Made by a program: the position numbers and the translations under genes. Positions 36,771 through 47,215 of a stretch of DNA of 64,000 nucleotides are shown here, in pieces. The stretch covers positions 2,852,001-2,916,000 of the forward strand of contig NC_046681.1 of NCBI RefSeq assembly GCF_009870125.1. Reading direction: 5' to 3'. Under the pieces are notes generated by a model, which was given only the letters and a program-made list of their open reading frames with translations, was not told the origin of the DNA and ran no database searches. Numbering within the stretch: the first letter of the stretch is position 1; each line of letters opens with the position of its first letter. This stretch comes from Drosophila pseudoobscura. Its lineage: Eukaryota; Arthropoda; Insecta; Diptera; Drosophilidae.

Positions 36771-37360
36771 CGGGTAACTTTGTACAAATACTTAATGAAA
36801 ATTTGTACCAAGCAGGATAGAGTGCACCAGCGAAAAAAACGGGAAAAGCAAAACAAACATAAACCATCCGGAAAACTGCACCCAAGCCATTATCCTGCTC
36901 AGCTGTGTTGACGACTTTCACAAGGTTGTGCTGGCCTCAAACGTTCCTCCCTTCGATGGTCATCTCCAGTTGCAGCCACACGTCAACACCCATCTAGCGA
37001 AAACCAAGAACAAATTACATTAGAATGTCTTTGGACATTGAGACAACAGCTTGCGTGTTTAAAATACATAGGAAAAAGAGAATACATATTCGAATAATTG
37101 AACCTTTTTTTTGCTTTTGATTTGATTTAATTTGAATAATTAATAAGAGGAATAAACTTAAGATGAGCGCTGCTCCCCCACCAGTGCGGAAAGGGCATGT
37201 TTATAGTGGCAAAAATATACAATTTAGATGAGACTCTTAATTTTCATTCATCAGATCATACCTTGATTCAGCTCGGCCGTACACTAAAAAGATGGGCAGA
37301 TCCATGGGTGATGCCTTAACTGCAGGTTAAGTTGCCTGCAACTTACAGCGTAAGTACTGG
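36771..37360. other. Unassigned, possible gene-fragment remnant
   Basis: About 36895-37020 reads DDFHKVVLASNVPPFDGHLQ and continues to a stop in one frame, flanked by out-of-frame sequence. This could be a fragment of an unrecognised gene. The rest is AT-rich. Confidence 0.25.
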
Positions 37361-37362
37361 TT

Positions 37363-38045
37363 ATACCCGATACTCAAAATGAGTATTGGGGTATATTAGA
37401 TTTGCGGTGAAAATGGATGTGTGTTAAGTCCAGAAGGAATAGTTTTCGACCCCATAAAGTGTATATATACTTGATCAGCAGCAATAGCCGAATCGATTGA
37501 GCCCTAGTGCTCAAAGACTATAAGAGCTGTTACAAGAATATTTCAAAACTTTACCCCGCCCACTTCCGCCTCCAGAAAGGACGAAAATCTGTGGTATCCA
37601 CAATTTAAAAAAAAAAACGAGAAAACCAAAAACGCAGAATCGTAGAGAATGACCATATCTTTTAGACTGCAGAATCTGAATTGGATCGTATCATTATTAT
37701 AGCCGGCTTTGCTTAGAGTAAAACATTAGCGCCTAGGTCTCAGAGACTATAAAATCTATAAAAGCAGCCAAATTTGGCTGTTGTTTGTTTCAAAATTCGC
37801 CACACCTTCCGCCCCCGCAAAGGACGAAAATCTGGGGACATCCACAAATCTCAAGACTCTCTCAGACTATTAACGCTACAGTAACCAAATTTGGTATCCG
37901 CCCTCCTGTTAGATCTCACTATAAAACGTATATCTCAACATTTCGCCCCACCCCTTCCGCCCCCACAAAGGTCGAAGATCTGTTGCATCCACAATATTGA
38001 GGATCCGAGAAAACTAAAAACGGAGAATTATAGATAATGACCACT
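37363..38045 (-). mobile_element. DINE-1/mini-me-like Helitron copy F (reverse)
   Basis: Reverse copy beginning with the terminal hairpin TATACCCGATACTCAAAATGAGTATTGGGG. It has the GTGTTAAGTCCAGAAGG block and three CCGCCCCC(A/G)CAAAGGNCGAAAATCTG modules with ACCAAATTTGGTATCC spacers. It stops where a LINE fragment begins at about 38046. The GTCY array is absent. Confidence 0.8.
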
Positions 38046-38575
38046 GGTGGGAGTCCCACCAAAACGACAAGTTTTTGTTTCACGGATGGCCCCTGACCAC
38101 ACATCTAATGATGTAATTGCTTTTATTCAAAGCATAATAAAAGCCGTGGGTTTAAAGGTGGAGAAATTCAACTTTTCTTATGCCAGGGAGATAGACTCTT
38201 TTAGGATTAGCACCTCCCCAACTCAATTTGACACCATTTGCTCCGCCAAATTTTGGCCGGAGCATTAGGTGGTGAAGGAATTTAAGGCTAAGAAGAAGAA
38301 TGGCTCCCCATATCCCTTACAAATCTTTCCAGTGTGCCACCCTCAACCTCAACTTCCCGTCTTGCTTCCACCTTTCCAAAAAACTAACTTCTCTTTTAGT
38401 AACCTATCAGAATGTAAGAGGCTTGCGTAGGAAGCTCAGCATTCTTTTCCGAGATAGTGTTGCATTTGCTTCCCACGTTACTGTGTTTACTGAAACCTGG
38501 TTAAAGCTGGACATTCTTAGTTCCGAGGTTTTGGCAGGTCGGTACACAACTTTTAGAAAGGACCCTTCGTCTCTA
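38046..38575 (+). mobile_element. Non-LTR retrotransposon fragment (ORF1 end, ORF2 endonuclease start)
   Basis: 38060-38270 reads like the C-terminus of a LINE ORF1 (DSFRISTSPTQFDTICSAKF then WPEH). 38395-38570 reads like the N-terminal part of an apurinic-type endonuclease (YQNVRGLRRKLSILFRDSVA, then VTVFTETWLK). Both are short and truncated. The clade is undecided. Confidence 0.65.
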
Positions 38576-38579
38576 CCCT

Positions 38580-38765
38580 TCTATCAAATTGCTGAATCTG
38601 GATCAGATCAGATCATTTTTATAGCCAGAAGGAACAAATCAATTTGCAGTGGCTACGCAGCGCCCGACGTCACGCTCAGACTGATTTTCTGTCTCTCTCG
38701 CACGCATTCTTTGTCGTGTCGCTCGGAATATTAGCGGCGTCTGCCGGAGGAGAGCCATAACGTTC
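38580..38765 (-). mobile_element. DINE left-end fragment G (reverse)
   Basis: GATCAGATCATTTTTATAGCC, CAGTGGCTACGCAGCGCCC, CTGTCTCTCTCGCACGCATTC and GGCGTCTGCCGGAGGAGAGCC are the reverse complement of 39895-40075, the left part of DINE copy H. The two therefore form a pair of inverted arms around 38766-39894. Confidence 0.8.
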
Positions 38766-38872
38766 CCCATCGTTTTTGATGGTGTATATCTCCATGTTGG
38801 ATAGCGTGCAGAGGATCTCGATGAGTACCTCTTCGTCCTCGATGCCGTCCATGTCCGCCACCAAGCCCCTGC
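38766..38872 (-). pseudogene. Annexin-repeat fragment
   Basis: Minus strand reads [20 protein letters not shown] then NMEIYTIKN, which is one annexin repeat core (consensus G-I/T-D-E-x-x-L-I-E-I-L). The normal GxGTDE is changed to GIEDE. It lies directly against the DINE end. No other annexin repeats are present, so it is a captured or transposed fragment. Confidence 0.65.
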
Positions 38873-38885
38873 ACCCAAAGACTAC

Positions 38886-39284
38886 AGACTATACTGTGCA
38901 TTGAACCCAATGACAGTTGCAGGCATCGGAAAGACGGTGAATGCCCTGCGGAAATTCAACGGTGAGGTTGGGGTCATGGTGGCCGCCGAAGAGGAGCCCG
39001 CCGAGCCAACGACATCGGCAACAGCAACTACTAGCCACGAGGAGGATTCAGGCAAATCGAATGGGCGGAGGTCCAGTGAGGATGACCAGTACAAAGGCAG
39101 CAATTCATCCAGCGGCGGCGAGGACGGACACAGCAGCAGCAAGCGAAAGTCCGAGCATGACGACAGCTCCAAGAGTAAGTCTGAGAGCAGCAGCAGCAGT
39201 AACCATCACTCGAAGAGCTTAAAGTCGGACAAAGATTCGGACAAGAAACACAAGAGCAGCCGCAATGTACATAATGTTGAATAG
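38886..39284 (+). pseudogene. Elongin-A/TFIIS-N-like gene fragment
   Basis: An open frame of 127 residues from 38901 to 39284. It starts with TVAGIGKTVNALRKFNGEVG, the end of a TFIIS N-terminal (LW) domain, and continues with an Ala/Glu/Pro and then a long Ser/Lys/Asp-rich tail (SSGGEDGHSSSKRKSEHDD). From memory this composition best fits Elongin A. The helices normally following EVG are missing, and the part before the fragment is the annexin piece on the other strand. It is an internally deleted fragment, not a complete gene. Confidence 0.55.
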
Positions 39285-39814
39285 ATCGGAACATAACTTG
39301 AATAATGCCAGAGCTGACAATGTTATCTTGTTTAGCTGAAATACATGTTATGCTCGCTTCTTGCAAAAGCTTGAGGTTCTTAAGAGAGCACGGGTGTCTG
39401 AACTACACACCTATCGACGTGCTCCGCGCAGATGTGTTCGCTGCTATCTCATTATATCCCGCAGTTTACTGGGATTCAAGAGCACGATCACGTCCTTTAA
39501 TCACCTAGACTGACTAGACTGTAATCACCTAGACTGAAGGGCATGTCATAGAGATATCACAAGGGCGACAAAACGGTAAATGTGTTTGAAGCTATAGCTG
39601 CTTACATTGCAATAACATCACCCGTGATCAAATTATAAATACAAATTACATCCTTCTACATCTATTAGGATAGCATGGTAACATTACATTTGAATTCCAG
39701 TGAAGAAAAAAGTTTATTTTGGACTGAACCTTTTATGATCATAGAGCTTAGTATCATCCGCACACATGAGTACTCGAGTCTACCTGAATGATTCTTTCTC
39801 TGCACTGCAGACAT
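39285..39814. other. Unassigned segment between captured fragment and DINE H
   Basis: A frame at 39305-39508 has no recognisable domain. A short direct repeat, TCACCTAGACTGA, occurs at about 39501 and 39521. Nothing else can be supported. Confidence 0.3.
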
Positions 39815-40502
39815 AGCGCAAAAAAAAACGAGGGGGAACGTTGTGAGTTGAGGTGGACACCGCAACTCTACAGTTATACTCGATACTAAGTCAGTATGGC
39901 TCTCCTCCGGCAGACGCCGCTAATATTCCGAGCGACACGACAAAGAATGCGTGCGAGAGAGACAGAAAATCAGTCTGAGCTGACGACACGGGCGCTGCGT
40001 AGCCACTGCAAATTGATTTGTTCCTTTTGGCTATAAAAATGATCTGATCTGATCCAGATTCAGCAATCAGGTAGATATGGTTATTCTCTATGATTGTGCG
40101 TTTTTAGTTTTCTCGAATGTGCAATATTGTGGATGCAACAGATGTTCGTCCTTTGTGGGGGCGGAAGGGGGTGGGGCGAAATTCTGAGATATACGTTTTA
40201 TAGTGAGATCTAACAGAAGTGCGGATACTTAATTTGGTTACTCTAGCCTTAATAGACTCTGAGATGTGTGGATACCCCAGATTTTCGTCCTTTGCGGGGG
40301 CGGAAGGGGGTGTGGCGAAATTGTGAAACAAACTCGTCTCGGTCCGATATATTAGGAGTGTGGATACCAAATTTGGTTTTTCTAGCTTTTATAGTCTCTG
40401 ACATCTAGGCGCTAATGTTTTACTCTAAGCAAAGCCGGCTATGCTACGTGTGTGTTAGAGAAAGACAGGGCGAGAAAAAATTAAATTGTTTTCTTGATGC
40501 TG
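39815..40502 (+). mobile_element. DINE copy H, left part (forward)
   Basis: Starts AACGAGGGGGAACGTTGTGAG, then the terminal TTATACTCGATACTAAGTCAGTATGG, CTCCTCCGGCAGACGCCGC, two CCTTTGYGGGGGCGGAAGGGGG modules and the GA-rich block (40455-40480). It is interrupted at 40502/40503 by the duplicated gene segment. The last 230 bp (40273-40502) are repeated at 42086-42313. Confidence 0.8.
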
Positions 40503-42085
40503 AAAACTCCTCAATCGAACGGATCAGTTTCCGTAACCCAAAACATGCACTACGAGCTCCATGCCATCAACGGAAAATATAAAACAATTGCTTTTCCAAT
40601 TTGTCACGACCTTGAAAATTGATATTCTGCGGAATCAATATACCATGTAATACAAATTTATAAATAGAGGAGCCCAAATGACTCGACCGATTTGTAGGAA
40701 ATGTTTGTTGAGAAACCCACCTAATGGTGGGTATGAGAATAGGTCGCAAAGTATTTTTTAACCTTCCTACCACCATCCACCTTATTTACACTCGATACTC
40801 AAAGAGCATAAGTGTATATTAGATTTGTGATGGAAGTGGATGTCTGCGACACCCAGAAGGAGGCGGTGCCGAATCTGGATCAGTTCAGATTATAGCCAGA
40901 ACTTGCCGCTGCTCACAACGTTTTCCCTCGTTTAATCTGGATTTTAGTGGTTTTGTCTGAACAATATCTAATTCTATCAGGTATGATTTAATCTATTTGT
41001 ATGACGTGCTTTGTGACTGTGAAGGTTTGCGTTAAATTTGCGTTTTATTCCATTGGGCCGTAAAATAGACACGCACAGAGAAAATGGCAGACAGCACCAA
41101 AAAGTGAATTAAGCATTTATATTCGCTTCGTTTCACCGTCTCGGATTCGAGTGCAAGACATCTACTGAATAGTTCGCTCATCCGAAAGTACTGATTGGTG
41201 CTATGGAGAAAGAATGTCCCCATGTCAAGCGCTCAAATTCAAATATGGGTCAGATGGTATGTGTACCTACCTGTTGAGACACTACCAGAACTTTTGAATG
41301 GTTTTCTCATAAGCACGGATGTAGATTCAAACCAATTCATGCTTCCAAATGATATCCTTCGGAGCAACAGAAATAGCTCACAATACTGATGAAAATGATA
41401 TTTTCCCTTTCCCATAAAATACAAGGTTGCAACATCCATTGGCGCTTGGTTCTAGGGGTTCTTGATCTGCGCTATCACCAGATCTTTTCCTAGTAAGCAT
41501 TATGTTTTGCCAGGCTTACCGCACAAATCAGGAAAAAGTGGGAGCCAAGCCCTCTAATTGTCGGGCCGTGCTCCGGATAAACATCTGGCATGAGGCGGGC
41601 GGCATTTCAGATTTACGACCCGCATAGAGTTGTACGATCTGTACGATCAGTAAATTAAAATGTGTCTGTTTGCGTTGCATTCGTATTGTTGTTTACTGTT
41701 TTTTCTATATTATTTGATTTTTAAGTTTAATTCAACTCTAATCTATTAGCATTTTCTGGGATCCACTTCCTTTTGGCGGTCTGTCTGAGGCAGAAGGGGA
41801 GCAGCCGTTGGCACCGGGGAGCCCCTAGGGCACGGTGATGCACTGTGATGGAGGTTGTGCAGTCGAGCGCTAAGATTAAAAAGCTTTACTAGAAACGGCT
41901 AGGGTGGAAAAAGATAGGCCACAGGATGGACTCGGGTGAGCTATGTGTGTTATGCGACGGAGCAATAAGTATATACGAAAAGGAAGGACTTGAGCTGAGC
42001 TTCGGCCAATGTACAGAGCTGGGCAGGCAGCTGGTGGACCTCTGTCCCCCTCTGTACCCACCGCAGAATCCCGGAAGAAAGAGAA
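40503..42085 (+). repeat. Segmental duplication, copy 2, embedded in a DINE
   Basis: Near-identical direct copy of 35212-36770. The gene part is only the last 120 bp of the 34489 reading frame, so no functional protein is expected. It begins at AAAACTCCTCAATCG, right after the DINE sequence CTTGATGCTG, and ends at AAGAAAGAGAA before the DINE resumes. Confidence 0.9.
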
Positions 42086-42757
42086 TATCCCCAGATTAGC
42101 ATCCTTTGCGGGGGCGGAAGGGGGTGTGGCGAAATTTTGAAACAAACTCGTCTCGGTCCGATATATTAGGAGTGTGGATACCAAATTTGGTTGCTCTAGC
42201 TTTTATAGTCTCTGAGATCTAGGCGCTAATGTTTTACTCTAAGCAAAGCCGGCTATGCTACGTGTGTGTTAGAGAGAGACAGGGCGAGAAAAAATGAAAT
42301 TTTTTTCTTGATGCTGACTATAATAATAATACGATCCCATTCTGTAGTCTAAAAGATATGGTCATTCTCTACGATTCTGCGGATTTGGTTTTATCGTATC
42401 TTTAAAAATGTGGATGGCACAGATTTTCGTCCTTTGTGGGGGCGGAAGTGGGCGGGGCGAAGTTTTGAAATATTTTTGTAGCAGTGACATATCACAGAAG
42501 TCTGGATCCAAAACATCGTTGCTCTTATAGTCTTTGAGCACTAGGCGCTGAAGGGGACGGACAGACGGACGGACGGACAGACGTACGGACGGACAGACGG
42601 ACAGACAGACATGGCTCAATCAACTCGGCTATTGATGCTGATCAAGAATATATATACTTTATAGGGTCGGAAACGATTCCTTCTGGACGTTACACACATC
42701 TTCACCAAAAATCGAATATACCCCAATACTCATTTTGAGTATCGGGTATAAAAGTAG
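42086..42757 (+). mobile_element. DINE copy H, right part (forward)
   Basis: Resumes with TATCCCCAGATTAGC and repeats the 230 bp already seen at 40273-40502. It then continues through ACGATCCCATTC, the GTCY microsatellite (42555-42612), ATATATACTTTATAGGGTCGG and the right-terminal hairpin CCCCAATACTCATTTTGAGTATCGGGTATAAAAG. The right end is 43 bp before the aminopeptidase start codon. Confidence 0.85.
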
Positions 42758-42799
42758 AGAGAGAGGCTATGAGAAATTGTTCGAAAATCGATGTAGTAT

Positions 42800-45700
42800 A
42801 TGTTTTCAACTGAAATGACTCTGATTGTTTCGTTTATCTTAGTTATATCGACATTTGGCCAAGCAAGCTATGATCACTACCGTCTTCCTCAAACTTTGCA
42901 ACCACGGCACTACAACTTGCGTGTTTTAACACACTTGGAAGACGAAACTGGGCTATCTTTTTCCGGTGAAGTGGAAATAGAGCTGCGTGCATTGCAGCCC
43001 ACCAACAACATAACTTTGCATGCTGGCCCGCGTCTGCAAATTACCTCAGATCAAACGAACTTGTATTACTTAGATGAGAGCGGCAATAGGACAAAGATAG
43101 GCGTAAGAGCTGTGGAACGCAACTCGAAATATGATTATTATATACTAATGCTGTGTAAAGTACTGGAGCCGCGCCAAAATTATGTGCTGTATATACAGTT
43201 CTTCGCCCCGTTCGTGGGAGGAATGTCTGGCTATTATGTCAGCTCGTACAAAGATCAAAAACGTAATGAAACAAGGTGAGGATTAGCTATTGAAACACCA
43301 ATCTGCAGGTCCTCCACCATCGTTTATATGTAGGTATTTGTCTGTGACACAGTTCGAACCCGCTTATGCGCGTACCGCCTTTCCCTGTTTCGATGAGCCG
43401 GCGTTCAAGGCTACGTTCAACATTACTCTCGGTCATCACAGGAAATACGTGGCTCTGAGTAATATGCCCGTCACAAAGAAGATTTCCATGTAAGTGGTTC
43501 AATAGTTAGGGTGTACCCTGATTCTCAATCAGATTTATGATGACAGATCTGGTCGTAAGAACTGGCTGTGGACGATTTTTGAGCAAACGTTGCCCATGTC
43601 GTCCTATTTGGTTTGCTATAGTGTTAACGACTTTGCGGGACTCAAATCGCAAAGTACCTTCAGTGTAGACTTTACCACCTGGGCACCTGCTTCAGCCATT
43701 GCGCAATGCAAGTATGCTGCCCACATCGGTCCACGCCTATTGGACTATTACGAACGTATATTTGAAATAGACTATCCTCTTCCCAAAGTAGACCAGCTGG
43801 CAGTGCCGGACTTTAGCGCTGGAGCGATGGAAAATTGGGGTCTCATAACGTACCGCGAGGCGGCACTATTTTATGCGCCGGAAGCCTCCTCTGAAGTGGA
43901 CAAGCAGCGTGTGGCGAACATCATTGCCCATGAGCTAGCCCATCAATGGTTTGGTAATCTTGTAACAATGAAGTGGTGGAATGATCTATGGCTCAATGAG
44001 GGATTTGCCACTTATGTAGCCACATTGGGCATGCAAGAGCTGTGCAAAAAGTGGCATGCTTATGCAGAGGAGTCGCTGGAGAATATGATGGTTGTACTTA
44101 ACTCAGATGCGTACCATACTACACGTGCCATTTCCCAGTCGGTGAGCAGGGCTAGTCAGTTTGCGGAGCAGTTTGACCCTATCACCTATCGCAAGGGTGC
44201 AGTCATCATCCGTATGATGCACATGTTTACTGGCGATATGACATTCCGCAAAGGACTCAACTGCTATCTGAAGCGGCACGCATACGGCAACGCAGATCAA
44301 AATGATCTGTGGCGGTCACTCTCGGAAGCTGCACATAAATTCGGAAGTATGCCTAGGTATCTGGACGTACAGAGGGTCATGGATACTTGGACGCTGCAAG
44401 CTGGCTATCCACTGATCACAGTACATCGTGACTATGTAAGAAACACGATGTCTATCAATCAGAGGAGGTTTCTCATAGACGGCTTAGGCAAAACTATGGA
44501 AAAGGACAATTCCATTTCCAAAGGGTGTTGGTTTGTTCCAATAAGCTTTACTTTGGCACGCAGGGCCAATTTTACAGCAACGGAACCACGAGTATGGTTG
44601 CAATGCGATAGCCAAGTTAACGACATACCTCTCGAGGCTCGATCGCCGCTGGGTGCTGAAGCGGATCAATGGCTTATCCTTAACGTTCAACTGACGGCGC
44701 CTTTTCGAGTCAACTATGACACCGTAAACTGGCGACTCATTATTAAAACATTACATGGGGGTGATTTCCGGCGTATTCATACCATGAACCGTGCCCAGCT
44801 AATTAATGATGCTCTGGCTTTATCTTGGAATGGTCATCTGTGCTATAAGATTGCCTTAGACCTGCTTAGATATATCAAACAGGAGCATGCGTATATGCCT
44901 TGGCGCGCCGCCTTAGATCATTTGGAAACAATTTACCGGATCATAAAGCAAACTGCCGACTTTACCCTTTTTCAGGTATGAATACTTTAGAATTTGGATT
45001 AAGATTGTAGTGTGACTGTAGTACTATAGTATAGAAAGGAAGCTAGTGATCAGAATCAGTTCGAGGCTTTCACAAAAGCATAATTGACTTAAGTAGTCCC
45101 ATTTTAATTAATTAAATTTGTAATATCAGCCGGACTAATTCCGATGGATTCATATAGCTGTATTTCTTTTTTGTGTAGGCCCGTGAAAACTATACCCTTC
45201 GCTTATTCTTTGTTGTATTAATAAGCCTCGAACTAATTCTAAAGTGTTTAATTAGCTAGACGTAGGAAAATTAGGTGAGAGCCTTTAATTTTCAGTAGCC
45301 TTAGCCACAGAACTTTATGAATGATTTGCTGAGACCGATTTACGTTTATCTTGGTGGAATGGAAACACAGTCAAAAGGTCACCATGTCGCTCACAAGACA
45401 TTGATTAATCAATGGGCATGTCGGTTGGCTCTTTCAGATTGCCGTAAACGTGCTGTGCAGTATTACCATCGCTGGTTTATTTCAAACGATCCAGATCTGG
45501 TAAATCCCGTACCTCAAAACCTTCGATCGGTGGTTTATTGTGCAGCCCTGCGGCAAGGCGATGAGTACGACTGGAACTTTTTATGGCAACGCTATTGCAA
45601 CGCAACGGTGGCCAGTGAGCGACGATTGATACTTCAGGCCCTGGGATGCACACGAATAGTATGGGTGATTCGTCGATATCTTGAGATTATTTTCAATGAG

Positions 45701-46102
45701 AATTCGTCAATACGCAAGCAGGACATTTCTTTAGCTTTTGGAGCCATTACGCGGAGTCACATCGGATTTCCTTTGGCCAAAAATTATTTTATGAATAATT
45801 TCACTCTGCTGACGAAGTCGTAAGAGACCACCATAACAGCTTTAACATTTAAATCTATTCAATCGCTTTGCAGTTTAGAGTCGAATTTCCGCGAGCTAGC
45901 TGCGTTGCTTCTACAGATAACTCAACACATAAGTAGCCCTCACGATTACAGGGAATTAAAAATGTTCATCGACTGCCACAGAAAACTCGAGAAGCTAGCC
46001 ACACGCAGTGTAAGGCACGCTGTTGAGCACGCCCAGGTTAACTTACACTGGCGGCAGAAACAACAGTCAGAGTTCACGCGGTGGCTCAAAGCCCGCTACT
46101 AA
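42800..46102 (+). CDS. M1 zinc aminopeptidase (aminopeptidase N-like)
   Basis: Five exons (42800-43275, 43334-43489, 43547-44975, 45311-45819, 45874-46102) give 932 residues, the usual size for secreted or GPI-anchored insect aminopeptidase N. Known role: removal of neutral N-terminal amino acids outside the cell. Seen here: a signal peptide ([17 protein letters not shown]); the N-terminal beta saddle with [18 protein letters not shown]; the substrate-recognition GAMENWG; the zinc site [10 protein letters not shown] with the third ligand Glu in WLNEGFATY; a catalytic-domain Tyr region ([13 protein letters not shown]); and a C-terminal ERAP1-like helical domain. No clear GPI-attachment tail is seen: the protein ends TRWLKARY, so it may be soluble. 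A DINE ends only 43 bp upstream, so its promoter may be displaced or DINE-derived. All splice sites are GT-AG. Confidence 0.95.
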
Positions 46103-46599
46103 CTAGGAAATACGGCTTATGCACTTTTACATCCCATGATTTGTATTAAGATATCCTCTTTAGGCTTCCAGCTCCCAAGCACCGGTTGGTTTGGTTCGAA
46201 CCAATGCATATTACGAGTAATATTCATTAAATAGCTCCGAAATAGTCATTAACCCCATATCAAAAGATAAACAGATCTTAATTGCAAAAGCTGAAGTCTG
46301 AAAGTCTTTAGTTTCTAGTTTTAAAGCAGAGCTTCTAGCTGAAACTGTCCACAGCTTTGTTGCTGTGCACGCACTTCCATACATACATATGTACATATGT
46401 CAGAACCGTAACGATCGGATTTATATTTCTCGGAACTAAAATTATTCTTTGTGTATTCTGGTCTGTTTTCCAAGAATTCACTGGGGGGGCAGTGTCACGT
46501 TTTATTCTCATTTTTAGCGTACTCATTAGTAGCCATACTATATTCCGGGACGTGACCAGGACGAGGCGCCTTCTAAGTAGACCACATTGTATAGTCGTA

Positions 46600-47215
46600 T
46601 ATTCATGATGAATTGGCAGTCTTGGACAACTGAGGCCGCAACGGGTGATCGACGACATTGCGTCCGTGAGGGAGTGACTACTAAGCCAACCGCACCTGGG
46701 GGCTGCACAGACGAGCAGTTCCTCCTGGCGTTTCTGCGTGAAACAAAATTCAGTCTGCAGTGATCCAAGGAGAAGTTCAATCGCTTATACACGCTGCAGT
46801 CCTCCATACCCGAGGTTATCAACGAGTAGCGCATGGCCACAGACTGTGGCCTGTGGTGCTCGACATCCTAAAGATGGGGTGAGTTTCAGTATCGGGTGCA
46901 GAGCTGTGGCACGAGAGAGGAGATTCATTGCAGAGTGCTGCTGCTGTCGAGCCAGGGCCATGCGTGACAATCATTCGTGCCGGCTCTTACGACACCAGCA
47001 ACTACAAGTTCCAGGACATCATGCAGCTGGGCTCCATGATTGGGGAGATCATGAGGATCGAGGACGAGATCGCATACCCAGAGGCCATATTCCAAATAGA
47101 TAGTCTCGAATACCTACCCATATACCCTATAGCCTGCATTTCAAGGGCTCGCAGAACTTTGGCACAGCCATCGTTCTTCCTTTGGGTCTGTTGGGTCATT
47201 CCGTAAAGTGAAAGT
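46600..47215 (+). pseudogene. CRAL-TRIO (alpha-tocopherol transfer-like) pseudogene
   Basis: Frame pieces give CTDEQFLLAFLRETKFSLQ (46710-46765), then a stop, KEKFNRLYTLQSSIPEVINE, another stop, and in a shifted frame VTIIRAGSYDTSNYKFQDIM followed by QLGSMIGEIMRIEDE (about 46965-47070). This order matches the CRAL-TRIO N-domain and the first strands of the lipid-binding domain. At least three stops or frameshifts disable it. There is no intron evidence, so it may be a processed copy. Confidence 0.75.
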
